Of a stretch of DNA of 16,170 bases, positions 6,577-13,329 are shown one piece after another. How positions within the stretch are numbered: the stretch's first letter is position 1; the number at the start of each line of letters is the position of its first letter. The notes under the pieces were generated by a model that was not told where the DNA came from, did no database searches, and saw only the letters and a list, made by a program, of their open reading frames with translations. The stretch spans positions 1-16,170 of the forward strand of contig JAAZLP010000301.1 of the NCBI GenBank assembly GCA_012799265.1. Direction: 5' to 3'. This DNA comes from Phyllobacteriaceae bacterium (GTDB taxonomy: Bacteria; Pseudomonadota; Alphaproteobacteria; Rhizobiales; Devosiaceae). The translations under genes and the position numbers were made by a program.

Positions 6577-6867
6577 TCCGATTGGTCTGCGCTGCGGCCT
6601 GGGTCTTTCCAGCTCGCCACGCCTGTCCATCTCTTCCTGCAACCAAAGCGGGGAGATGTCAAAATGGTTCGGCCAGGTCGGTACGCCATTGGCGAGACTG
6701 ACCTTGCCGAAATAACTGCGTTCGCGAAGGGCTTCGGTCCCCTCGCCCCGCTCGGCCAGCATCGGCGCCGCATTGAAGGTGCCGAATGTGCCGTCTGAAA
6801 AGCTCACCAGCAGCTTGAACGGGATGGCCGCTCGAACCGATGTGACCTTGAGGCGTGGAGCAGCCAT
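6574..6867 (-). CDS. DUF2442 domain protein
   Basis: 97 residues from ATG 6867. The family pattern is visible: LKVTSVRAAIPFKLLVSFSD (6-25) ending in the FSDG turn, a middle helix with ALRERSYFGKVSL (46-58), and GVPTWPNHFDISPLWL (61-76), the W-P-N-x-x-D-I-S-P signature. A charged, disordered tail follows (78-97), longer than in many members. DUF2442 proteins have no agreed function; some occur next to DUF4160 in toxin-antitoxin-like pairs, but no such partner is here. The gene follows rpoD by nine bases with the rpoD stop inside its ribosome site, so it should be made in step with the sigma factor. Confidence 0.88.
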   Translation of the reverse strand: MAAPRLKVTSVRAAIPFKLLVSFSDGTFGTFNAAPMLAERGEGTEALRERSYFGKVSLANGVPTWPNHFDISPLWLQEEMDRRGELERPRPQRRPIG

Positions 6868-6873
6868 GGGCTG

Positions 6874-6879
6874 CTCCTA
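6874..6879 (-). promoter_or_regulatory. Stop codon inside Shine-Dalgarno, rpoD to DUF2442 junction
   Basis: Minus-strand TAGGAG: the TAG stop of rpoD (6879-6877) is the first part of the AGGAG site (6878-6874) for the DUF2442 gene, six bases before its ATG at 6867. Confidence 0.8.
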
Positions 6880-8931
6880 GTTGTCGAGGAAGCTCCGCAG
6901 CTTGCGGCTGCGGCTCGGGTGCTTCAGCTTGCGAAGCGCCTTCGCTTCAATCTGACGAATACGTTCGCGGGTAACCGAGAACTGCTGGCCGACTTCTTCC
7001 AGCGTGTGATCGGTGTTCATGCCGATGCCAAAGCGCATGCGCAGCACGCGTTCTTCACGCGGGGTGAGCGACGCCAGAACGCGCGTGGTGGTTTCGCGCA
7101 GGTTCGACTGGATCGCGGCGTCGATCGGCTGGATTGCGTTCACGTCCTGGATGAAATCGCCCAGGTTCGAATCTTCTTCGTCGCCGATCGGCGTTTCCAG
7201 CGAGATCGGTTCCTTGGCGATCTTGAGGACCTTGCGGACCTTGTCGAGCGGCATCTGCAGCTTTTCGCTGAGCTCTTCCGGCGTCGGCTCACGGCCAATT
7301 TCGTGGAGCATCTGGCGGCTGGTGCGGACGATCTTGTTGATCGTTTCGATCATATGGACCGGAATACGGATCGTGCGGGCCTGATCCGCGATGGAACGCG
7401 TGATCGCCTGACGGATCCACCAGGTCGCATAAGTCGAGAACTTGTAGCCGCGACGGTATTCGAACTTATCGACCGCCTTCATCAGGCCGATATTGCCTTC
7501 CTGAATGAGGTCGAGGAACTGCAGGCCGCGGTTCGTGTACTTCTTGGCGATGGAAATCACGAGACGCAGGTTTGCCTCGACCATTTCCTTCTTGGCGATA
7601 GCGGCTTCGCGTTCGCCCTTCTGCACCTTGTGCACGATGCGGCGATATTCGCCAACATCGAGGCCGGCTTCCGTGGCAAGGGTCGCGATCTCACGGCGGA
7701 TATCGGCAATGGTGTCGGTCTCGCGACGGGCAAATTCAGCCCAGCCCTTGCCCGGAAAGCTTTCCAGCGACCATTCCCAGCTCGGATCGAGTTCGCGACC
7801 GTAATAGTTCTCGAGGAAGTTCTCGCGCTTGACGCCATAGCTCTCGGCCAGGCGCAGCAGACGGCCTTCAAGACGCACGAGGCGCTTGTTGATGTCATAG
7901 AGCTGCTCGACAAGGCTTTCGATACGGCCATTGTTGAGCGAGAGCGACTTCACATCGGCAATGACCTTGCTGCGCAAAGCGGCGAGCATGGAATTGTCGG
8001 CATCCGAGATGGCAGCGGTGCGATCTTCGGCGTGACGGTCCTGCATCTCGCGCATTTCGCCATAGGCTTCAGCGATGCGGTTGAAGGTTTCTACGACTTG
8101 CGGCTTGAGTTCGGCTTCCATGGCCGAGAGCGACAGGGCGTTGTCGAACTCGTCGTCATCGTCCTCGACCGGATCCTGCGGCGCTTCCGGCTCTTCAGGC
8201 ACGTAGTCGTCGTCTTCACCCGAGGCAGCACGGCGCGGCGCCGGCTTGGCCTTTTCCTTGGTCGGTTCGGGCTCAGGGCGCGCAGGCGCAACCGGGATTT
8301 CCGGTGCAGCCTGCTTGGCATCAGGGCCAGCATAGGTCGCTTCGAGATCGATGATGTCGCGCAGCAGGATTTCGCCCTGGGCGAGCTGGTCGCGCCAGAT
8401 GATGATGGCCTGGAACGTCAGCGGGCTCTCGCAGAGGCCTTCGATCATGGTCTCGCGACCGGCCTCGATGCGCTTTGCGATGGCGATTTCGCCTTCGCGG
8501 CTCAGCAGCTCGACCGAACCCATTTCGCGCAGATACATGCGCACGGGGTCGTCGGTGCGATCCGAACCAGACTTCGCATTGGACGTATTGGCGACAGCCG
8601 TACCGGTCGCAGGCGCGACTTCGGTGCCGGTATCGTCATCATCCTTGTCGACCTCGGTCTCTTCGACCTCATCCTCGTCGACGACATTGATGCCCATTTC
8701 CGAGAACATGGACATAAAGTCTTCGATCTGCTCGGAACTGGTCTCGTCCGAGGGCAGCACGGCGTTCAGTTCTTCATAGGTCACATAGCCGCGCTTCTTG
8801 GCGACCTTGATCAGCTTTTTGACCGCGGCATCGTTTTGATCGATCAGCGGGCTGTCATTGGAAGCCTCGGGGGCGCCGGATTCGGGCTTTTCGGTTTCCT
8901 TACCGGCTTTCGTCGCTGTCTTCGTGGCCAT
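6877..8931 (-). CDS. rpoD: RNA polymerase housekeeping sigma factor (sigma-70)
   Basis: 684 residues from ATG 8931, with GAGGAG at 8943-8938, six bases upstream. Region 1.1 is at about 29-82, then an acidic linker (84-103). Region 1.2 (DDPVRMYLREMGSVELLS, 127-144) is followed by a long non-conserved region with a Pro-rich, strongly acidic insert (about 205-265). Region 2 spans 447-525, with NLRLVISIAKKY, the GLQFLDLIQEGNIGLMKAVD core-binding helix and YKFSTYATWWIRQAI (496-510) for -10 recognition and melting. Region 3 is about 526-605. Region 4 is about 617-680, with the helix-turn-helix TLEEVGQQFSVTRERIRQIE (643-662) that reads -35 elements. All regions are intact and length is normal for alphaproteobacteria. 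It directs transcription of most genes. It lies downstream of dnaG, 187 bases apart, and heads a coupled unit with DUF2442 and HlyU genes. Confidence 0.98.
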   Translation of the reverse strand: MATKTATKAGKETEKPESGAPEASNDSPLIDQNDAAVKKLIKVAKKRGYVTYEELNAVLPSDETSSEQIEDFMSMFSEMGINVVDEDEVEETEVDKDDDDTGTEVAPATGTAVANTSNAKSGSDRTDDPVRMYLREMGSVELLSREGEIAIAKRIEAGRETMIEGLCESPLTFQAIIIWRDQLAQGEILLRDIIDLEATYAGPDAKQAAPEIPVAPARPEPEPTKEKAKPAPRRAASGEDDDYVPEEPEAPQDPVEDDDDEFDNALSLSAMEAELKPQVVETFNRIAEAYGEMREMQDRHAEDRTAAISDADNSMLAALRSKVIADVKSLSLNNGRIESLVEQLYDINKRLVRLEGRLLRLAESYGVKRENFLENYYGRELDPSWEWSLESFPGKGWAEFARRETDTIADIRREIATLATEAGLDVGEYRRIVHKVQKGEREAAIAKKEMVEANLRLVISIAKKYTNRGLQFLDLIQEGNIGLMKAVDKFEYRRGYKFSTYATWWIRQAITRSIADQARTIRIPVHMIETINKIVRTSRQMLHEIGREPTPEELSEKLQMPLDKVRKVLKIAKEPISLETPIGDEEDSNLGDFIQDVNAIQPIDAAIQSNLRETTTRVLASLTPREERVLRMRFGIGMNTDHTLEEVGQQFSVTRERIRQIEAKALRKLKHPSRSRKLRSFLDN

Positions 8932-8937
8932 CTGGTA

Positions 8938-8965
8938 CTCCTCGGGATCTGGGCGGCGATCCCGG
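8938..8965 (-). promoter_or_regulatory. rpoD ribosome site next to a small leader hairpin
   Basis: GAGGAG (8943-8938) is the ribosome site. Directly upstream on the minus strand, CGGGATC (8964-8958) can pair with GATCCCG (8949-8943) around an eight-base loop; the last pair takes in the first G of GAGGAG. This could slightly shield the site. Seven pairs this close may also be chance. Confidence 0.4.
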
Positions 8966-9118
8966 CTGTGTCTTTAGGTGGTGACCGATCAAGACAAGGT
9001 AAAGGTCTGGTCACTGGAGCGTTAACAGCTCACGCGCACATTGGTCGCATTCGGGACACTCGGCGACTGATTCGCCATAGCGCAAAATCGCGCATCATCG
9101 AAGCCTTCAGGATTTCCC

Positions 9119-11059
9119 CTAAAAACTGCGAGTTGCGCGTCCCGATAGCGAACCAAATCCTTCGATCAATGCCTCTGTGCCATCCACAGTGGTAATCTGG
9201 TTCTTGATGTCCCGCAGCCTTTCAAAGGTTTCTTCGCTCGGGTCTTCGCCCAGCGCCGCTTCGGCTGCTTTCAGTTCCTTATTTAGCTGAACTTTCTTGT
9301 TATGCAAGGCCAGCGCATGGCTTAATCCGATCTCGGCATCCACCAACGCGGTCTCAGAGCTCGCCTGCCAGACCCCCTGCGCCGCGAGCGTCTCGCTCAT
9401 TCGGACCAGCGCCGGACCATGTCCACGCACGCCCAGCGCAGAGCGCAGGTCGTCCGAAGAAATATCGTGATGCCGCACCACCAGGGCGAGAATGTCGCCC
9501 AGCACCTTTTGGGCCAGTGGTGTCTCGTTATCCAGCGCCGCAAGCTGTTCGAACTTGTCTTCGACCAGCGCGGGGTGGTTGACCAGTGTCAGGATGATCG
9601 TTGCCTCACGCGGGGTAACATCCGCCACCGCCGCGCTCCGCAACAGGCGCGAATTGCGCAGCGTGTCCGATACAACCAACCGCGGCGTACCGCGCGACGG
9701 ATACCCATAGGCCCCGCTCTGCCCATAGGCTGGCTTGCCGCCGCGCTGCCAGCTATCCCGCCCACCCTGGCGTAAAGGCGCGAAGAAGGCCTTCAATTTC
9801 TCGTCAAAGGCCTGCTGATAGTGGAAGCGGACCGTCGAATCCTGGATCGAGTTGGCCCGTTCGCGCAGACGCGCCTGCAGAGCTGCGCGTTCTTCCGGCG
9901 CCTCGGGCACCAGCCCTCCAGTCTCAAAGCTCCAGACCATGTCCGAGAGGCTGCGCGCCTTTTCGATCACATCGACAAAAGCACCCCTACCCTGCGCCTT
10001 TATGAGATCATCCGGATCCTGCCCTTCTGGCAGGGTCGCGATCTTGACCGTCTTGCCTGGCTTGAGATGCGGCAGGATCAGGTCCGTCGCGCGCTCGGCG
10101 GCCTTGAGGCCAGCCTTGTCGCCGTCAAAGCACAGGACAGGCACATCGGTCATGCGCCAGAGCAGCTGAATGTGTTCTTCCGTCAGCGCCGTGCCCAGTG
10201 GCGCGACAGTGCCTTCAAATCCGGCCGACACCGCGGCGATCACGTCGAGATAGCCTTCTACCACCACGACCGTCGCGCCATCGCGCGCCGCGTTCTTGGC
10301 GGTGTGTCCGTTGTAGAGGGTATGGCGCTTGGAAAAGAGCTGGGTTTCCGGCGAATTGAGATATTTCGCCGGCACATCGGGGCTCATCGCGCGCCCCCCA
10401 AACGCGATTACCCGCCCCTTGAAGTCGGTGATGGGGAACATGACGCGGTTGCGGAACCGATCATAGGTCAGCGGGTCGCCATCCCGGCTGGTGACAAGGC
10501 CGGTATCCACCATCGCCTGCGCGGAAACGCCATTGGCCGCCAGATGCTCTTTCAGCCCATTCCGACTGTCCGGCGCAAAGCCGATGCGGAACCGCGCCTG
10601 GTTGATCGGCGAGACCCCGCGCTCGAAAAGATACCCCCGGGCCCGCGCCCCGATATTATGCGCCAGCGCTGCTTCGAAATAGCGCGTCGCAATCTCCATC
10701 ACTTCGAGCAGGCTCTTCTGCGCCGCCTCGCGCCGCTCCGTCCGCTCGTCCCGCGCCGGCATTGGCACGCCCGCCATACCGGCCAGCTTCTCGACGGCCT
10801 CGGGAAAGCTCATCCCGGCCTTTTCGGTGAGGAACCGGAAGTGATCGCCAGAGGCCCCGCAGCCAAAGCAGTGATAGATGCCCCGCCGGTCATCGGCGTG
10901 AAAGCTCGGGCTTTTTTCGGCGTGAAAGGGGCAGCAGGCCCACATATCGCCCTTGCCCGGCTGGCTCTTCCGCTTGTCCCAAAGGACGTGTTCGCCCACC
11001 ACCTGCGTAATCGGCAGGCGCTGACGGATTTCGTCCAGGAACTGATCGGTGAAGCGCAT
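9119..11059 (-). CDS. dnaG: DNA primase DnaG
   Basis: 646 residues. It makes RNA primers for replication and works with the replicative helicase DnaB. The N-terminal CHC2 zinc finger is complete: Cys43-x2-His46 and Cys64-x2-Cys67 (HCFGCG), binding template DNA. The catalytic core runs about 120-370, with YLFERGVSP (143-151), RFRNRVMFPI (201-210) and AFGGRAM (219-225). The Toprim motifs VVVVEGYLDVIA (264-275, Glu268), CFDGDKAG (310-317) and LPEGQDPDDL (343-352) hold the metal-binding acids. A flexible Gly/Ser/Tyr linker is at about 432-460, and the C-terminal helicase-binding region is about 480-646. All key residues are present and length is normal. The ATG at 11059 matches the family start, but no clear Shine-Dalgarno precedes it. 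rpoD follows 187 bases downstream with no strong terminator between, so partial cotranscription is likely. Confidence 0.98.
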   Translation of the reverse strand: MRFTDQFLDEIRQRLPITQVVGEHVLWDKRKSQPGKGDMWACCPFHAEKSPSFHADDRRGIYHCFGCGASGDHFRFLTEKAGMSFPEAVEKLAGMAGVPMPARDERTERREAAQKSLLEVMEIATRYFEAALAHNIGARARGYLFERGVSPINQARFRIGFAPDSRNGLKEHLAANGVSAQAMVDTGLVTSRDGDPLTYDRFRNRVMFPITDFKGRVIAFGGRAMSPDVPAKYLNSPETQLFSKRHTLYNGHTAKNAARDGATVVVVEGYLDVIAAVSAGFEGTVAPLGTALTEEHIQLLWRMTDVPVLCFDGDKAGLKAAERATDLILPHLKPGKTVKIATLPEGQDPDDLIKAQGRGAFVDVIEKARSLSDMVWSFETGGLVPEAPEERAALQARLRERANSIQDSTVRFHYQQAFDEKLKAFFAPLRQGGRDSWQRGGKPAYGQSGAYGYPSRGTPRLVVSDTLRNSRLLRSAAVADVTPREATIILTLVNHPALVEDKFEQLAALDNETPLAQKVLGDILALVVRHHDISSDDLRSALGVRGHGPALVRMSETLAAQGVWQASSETALVDAEIGLSHALALHNKKVQLNKELKAAEAALGEDPSEETFERLRDIKNQITTVDGTEALIEGFGSLSGRATRSF

Positions 11060-11094
11060 CTGTGTTATCTAAGCGCTGCCGAAGCCCGAGTCAC
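11060..11094 (-). promoter_or_regulatory. Possible dnaG promoter giving a near-leaderless transcript
   Basis: On the minus strand GTGACT (11094-11089) and TAGATA (11071-11066) are 17 bases apart, partial matches to -35 and -10. The -10-like box ends six bases before the dnaG ATG, so transcription would start at or beside it. This fits the absence of a ribosome site, but both hexamers are weak. Confidence 0.25.
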
Positions 11095-11117
11095 CATTTG
11101 AGAGTTTGTCCACAGCC

Positions 11118-11513
11118 ATGGCCAGAAGAACCTCGACCCTGCCGATGCCGGTCCTGCTGATCCTGACCCTGGGCCCTGCCGCCTTTATCGGCGCCACTCT
11201 ATGGATGGTGAGCGCCCTCGTCCCGGCCTGCAGCGTTGCCGAGCGCCAGCGTCTCCCGGCGCCCGACGAAAGCTTTGACCTCGTCGTCTTTGCCCGCGAT
11301 TGCGGCGATACCGCACCCAATACGCAGGCCGCCCTGGTCCCACATGGCGAGGAAGTTCCCTTTGACGCCGCGAGTTTTGTCTCGCTCGCGGTTGAAGCCG
11401 ATCTGTCTCCCCGCTGGGATGCCTATGGCAATATCGAACTCACACTGCCCGAGGGCGCCGAAGTGCTGCGCCAGGACGAAAACGTCGCCGGCGTCAGCGT
11501 CATTTACCAGTGA
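11118..11513 (+). CDS. Small membrane-anchored hypothetical protein
   Basis: 131 residues from ATG 11118; an in-frame TTG four codons upstream (11106) is possible but less likely. No strong ribosome site is seen. Residues 11-35 form one hydrophobic span (or uncleaved signal) after a basic start MARR, giving a probable periplasmic domain of about 95 residues. That domain holds DLVVFARDCG (54-63), and a C-terminal strand-rich end with YGNIELTLPEGAEVLRQDEN (103-122) and VSVIY. Two cysteines (38 and 62) could pair. Cys38 is not in a good lipobox because Pro precedes Ala-Cys. I do not recognise the family. The gene is divergent from dnaG by only 58 bases and its last 14 bases overlap the glycoside hydrolase gene on the other strand. 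Codon usage resembles its neighbours. Confidence 0.62.
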   Translation: MARRTSTLPMPVLLILTLGPAAFIGATLWMVSALVPACSVAERQRLPAPDESFDLVVFARDCGDTAPNTQAALVPHGEEVPFDAASFVSLAVEADLSPRWDAYGNIELTLPEGAEVLRQDENVAGVSVIYQ

Positions 11514-12543
11514 TGTTTTTGAGGAAATCCACTTCGCTTTCCCGATAGGGCGTCCCGTCGGTGTGGAACACATCGTGGAACCACGGATCTGGCGGCACCT
11601 CGATATAGGGGTTAGCCCAGCTGTCCCAGGGAAACAGGGTTTGCGACCGCCCTGCCACGAGACCCCAGCAATAGCTGGCGATTTTCTCCCGCTTGGCCAT
11701 TGGCAGAATGCCTTCAAACGTGCTGCCCGGCGTCCGCGCCATGAATTCGGTGAGAAATAGCGGCCGGTCACGCGGCAGTTCGAGAAGCTTGGCTTCAAAC
11801 GCCTCGGGCGTCTGGTAGTCATGAAAGCTGATGACGTCGGAATTTTCGATCTGAATGACAGCCAGCGAGTCATCAAAGAGCGCACCAGCGGCCCACACGC
11901 CGGATGTCAGCGGCTGGCTCGGACCGGCATTGCGCGCCCAGGCAAAAACCTGCGGCAGTAGCTCGTGAATGAGCTGGATCTTGTCATCGAGTTCGCGGAA
12001 ACGCCCACCATTAAGATTGCTGGGCTCGTTCCACACGTCCCACGCGAGCACACGCTCGTCGTCGGCAAAGTGAGAGACCACGCCCTCGACATACTCCTTC
12101 AACCGCGGGTAGGACGCCTTATCGGCCAGCGCATAGCCCGGCCCCTGCACCCATTGCGAATTGTGGACGCCCGGTCGCGGTGCCGGCTGCGGCCCAAGCT
12201 TGACCTCGGGGTTCCAGACAGAGTCGAACAGCACCAGCATGGTGCTGATACCGTGCCGGTTCGCGATGTCGAGATAAGTTTCGACACGGCTCAAAAAGCC
12301 TTCGCGGTCTGCATGGAACAGGAGATCATGCAGGAACACGCGCATCGTGTTCATGCCGAGACCCGCTGCCCATCCCAGTTCCCGGTCAATCGTCTCTGGA
12401 TCAAAGCTCTCGGCCTGCCACATCTCCAGCTGATTGGATGCGGTGGAGGGAACGAAATTTGCCCCGACCAGCCAAGGCAGCCGGGCATACCAGTCATTGG
12501 CACGCTGGACCGACCAGCGACCCGATGCATTCAAATCTGCCAC
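11500..12543 (-). CDS. GH5-like (cellulase-family) glycoside hydrolase, cytoplasmic
   Basis: 347 residues from GTG 12543, which has GAGG eight bases upstream. The ATG at 12612 would overlap the HdeD gene by 59 bases and adds a non-family N-terminus. It has a TIM-barrel glycosidase pattern of clan A: VGANFVPS (26-33), LGWAAGLGMNTMRVFLHD (56-73), TMLVLFD (101-107), the WDVWNEPSN motif with acid/base Glu173, SFHDYQ (239-244), and FLTEFMA with nucleophile Glu266. Both catalytic glutamates and the strand order fit a retaining enzyme related to GH5. The substrate is not readable; cellulase or xylanase labels would be guesses. There is no signal peptide, so it probably acts on imported oligosaccharides or internal glycans. 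The TGA stop of the HdeD gene lies inside its ribosome site, so the two are likely cotranslated. Its 3' end overlaps the opposing 131-residue gene by 14 bases. Confidence 0.85.
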   Translation of the reverse strand: MADLNASGRWSVQRANDWYARLPWLVGANFVPSTASNQLEMWQAESFDPETIDRELGWAAGLGMNTMRVFLHDLLFHADREGFLSRVETYLDIANRHGISTMLVLFDSVWNPEVKLGPQPAPRPGVHNSQWVQGPGYALADKASYPRLKEYVEGVVSHFADDERVLAWDVWNEPSNLNGGRFRELDDKIQLIHELLPQVFAWARNAGPSQPLTSGVWAAGALFDDSLAVIQIENSDVISFHDYQTPEAFEAKLLELPRDRPLFLTEFMARTPGSTFEGILPMAKREKIASYCWGLVAGRSQTLFPWDSWANPYIEVPPDPWFHDVFHTDGTPYRESEVDFLKNITGK

Positions 12544-12551
12544 GATTCTGA

Positions 12552-12556
12552 CCTCA
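12552..12556 (-). promoter_or_regulatory. Stop codon inside Shine-Dalgarno, HdeD to glycosidase junction
   Basis: Minus-strand TGAGG: the TGA (12556-12554) ends the HdeD frame and GAGG (12555-12552) serves the GTG start at 12543, eight bases on. This supports the GTG as the real start of the glycosidase. Confidence 0.65.
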
Positions 12557-13117
12557 CGCAGCCTTGCTGGCCTGATAAAGCCGCCATGCCCAACCAAAGA
12601 GGCTAATGGCAAGCACGATCAGCACGATACCGCCCATAATCACGACGACCGTGGCGCTGAGCAGCGGGAAAATCAGGAACAGCAGCCCCATGAGGACGTA
12701 GCTGATGCCAGAGAGCACGACCGGCCAGATGCGCGCATAGCTCTCGCGCTCCTTCACCACGACCCATATCTGCATGGCGCCTACGAAGATCGCGCAGAGC
12801 CCAACCAGCGTCGACATGAAGGTGACGGTAAGGATTGTTGCGAGGAACGGACTGAGAATGATCAAAATGCCAAGGATGAGCGAGGCCGCATTGGCGACGA
12901 CGTCGAACCAGTAATTGCCGCTCTTGCCGCCGCCGAAGGTGAGGCTCCAGAGGCCCAGCGCGCCGTCGATCAGCAGCAGCACGCCGCCAAACAGCACCAG
13001 CGCCGTCAGCGCTTCTGCCGGCCAGATGACCGCATAGATGCCCCCGATTAGCATGAGCAGACCGCGCAACGCCGTCGCTGCGGCAAACCTGCGCTTGGTT
13101 TCAGACGAAACAGCCAT
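12554..13117 (-). CDS. HdeD family (DUF308) membrane protein
   Basis: 187 residues from ATG 13117, with AAGGAGG five bases upstream. Six hydrophobic spans at about 16-33, 37-58, 74-92, 94-120, 130-150 and 154-178 are arranged as repeated two-helix DUF308 units. Family marks are RGLLMLIGGIYAVIWP (18-33), GGVLLLIDGALGLWSL (44-59), and the second-half equivalent ARIWPVVLSGISYVLMGLLF (128-147). HdeD in enterobacteria is linked to acid resistance at high cell density; members elsewhere are named by similarity only, so an acid-stress role is inference. It leads a two-gene unit with the glycoside hydrolase and is divergent from the diguanylate cyclase across about 210 bases. Confidence 0.88.
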   Translation of the reverse strand: MAVSSETKRRFAAATALRGLLMLIGGIYAVIWPAEALTALVLFGGVLLLIDGALGLWSLTFGGGKSGNYWFDVVANAASLILGILIILSPFLATILTVTFMSTLVGLCAIFVGAMQIWVVVKERESYARIWPVVLSGISYVLMGLLFLIFPLLSATVVVIMGGIVLIVLAISLFGWAWRLYQASKAA

Positions 13118-13329
13118 TAGAGCCTCCTTGCGGTCAAAAAACCGCGTCTTCGCAATGCCCTATCCTATTCAGACACACCGAGTCGTGCCAAGCAGCGCGC
13201 TCATCTCCAAATTGTGGCGCTCCAATAAGATAATAGTCACCATTTAAGTTTTTTCCCGATGTCAGTAAGGGACCCTTTGCAACTGCTGCTGTATCAGGGT
13301 GCCGAGGGACAGGGGGCCCGGCCAGCACA
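13118..13329. other. Divergent intergenic region, HdeD unit / diguanylate cyclase
   Basis: This 212-base gap must carry both promoters. It has an AT-rich block at about 13197-13258, including GATAATAG and a TTTTTT run. No convincing -35/-10 pair, EcfG site, terminator or small gene was found on either strand. Confidence 0.5.

Noticed and set aside
8964..9118. Possible promoter for rpoD in the dnaG-rpoD gap
   Set aside because: TTGTCT and TAAAGA can be found on the minus strand, but the spacer is 15 bases and both are partial matches. A promoter is expected here, but I cannot place it.
6919..9195. Very long plus-strand open frame (758 codons) opposite rpoD
   Set aside because: It is an exact antisense shadow of rpoD, produced by third-position GC bias. 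The translation has no recognisable domain, while rpoD is unmistakable on the other strand.
11106..11115. DnaA-box-like TTGTCCACA near dnaG
   Set aside because: Single copy, 8 of 9 to TTATCCACA with G at a position not normally tolerated. A few such near matches are expected by chance in 16 kb, and there is no cluster or AT-rich unwinding region, so no origin is called.
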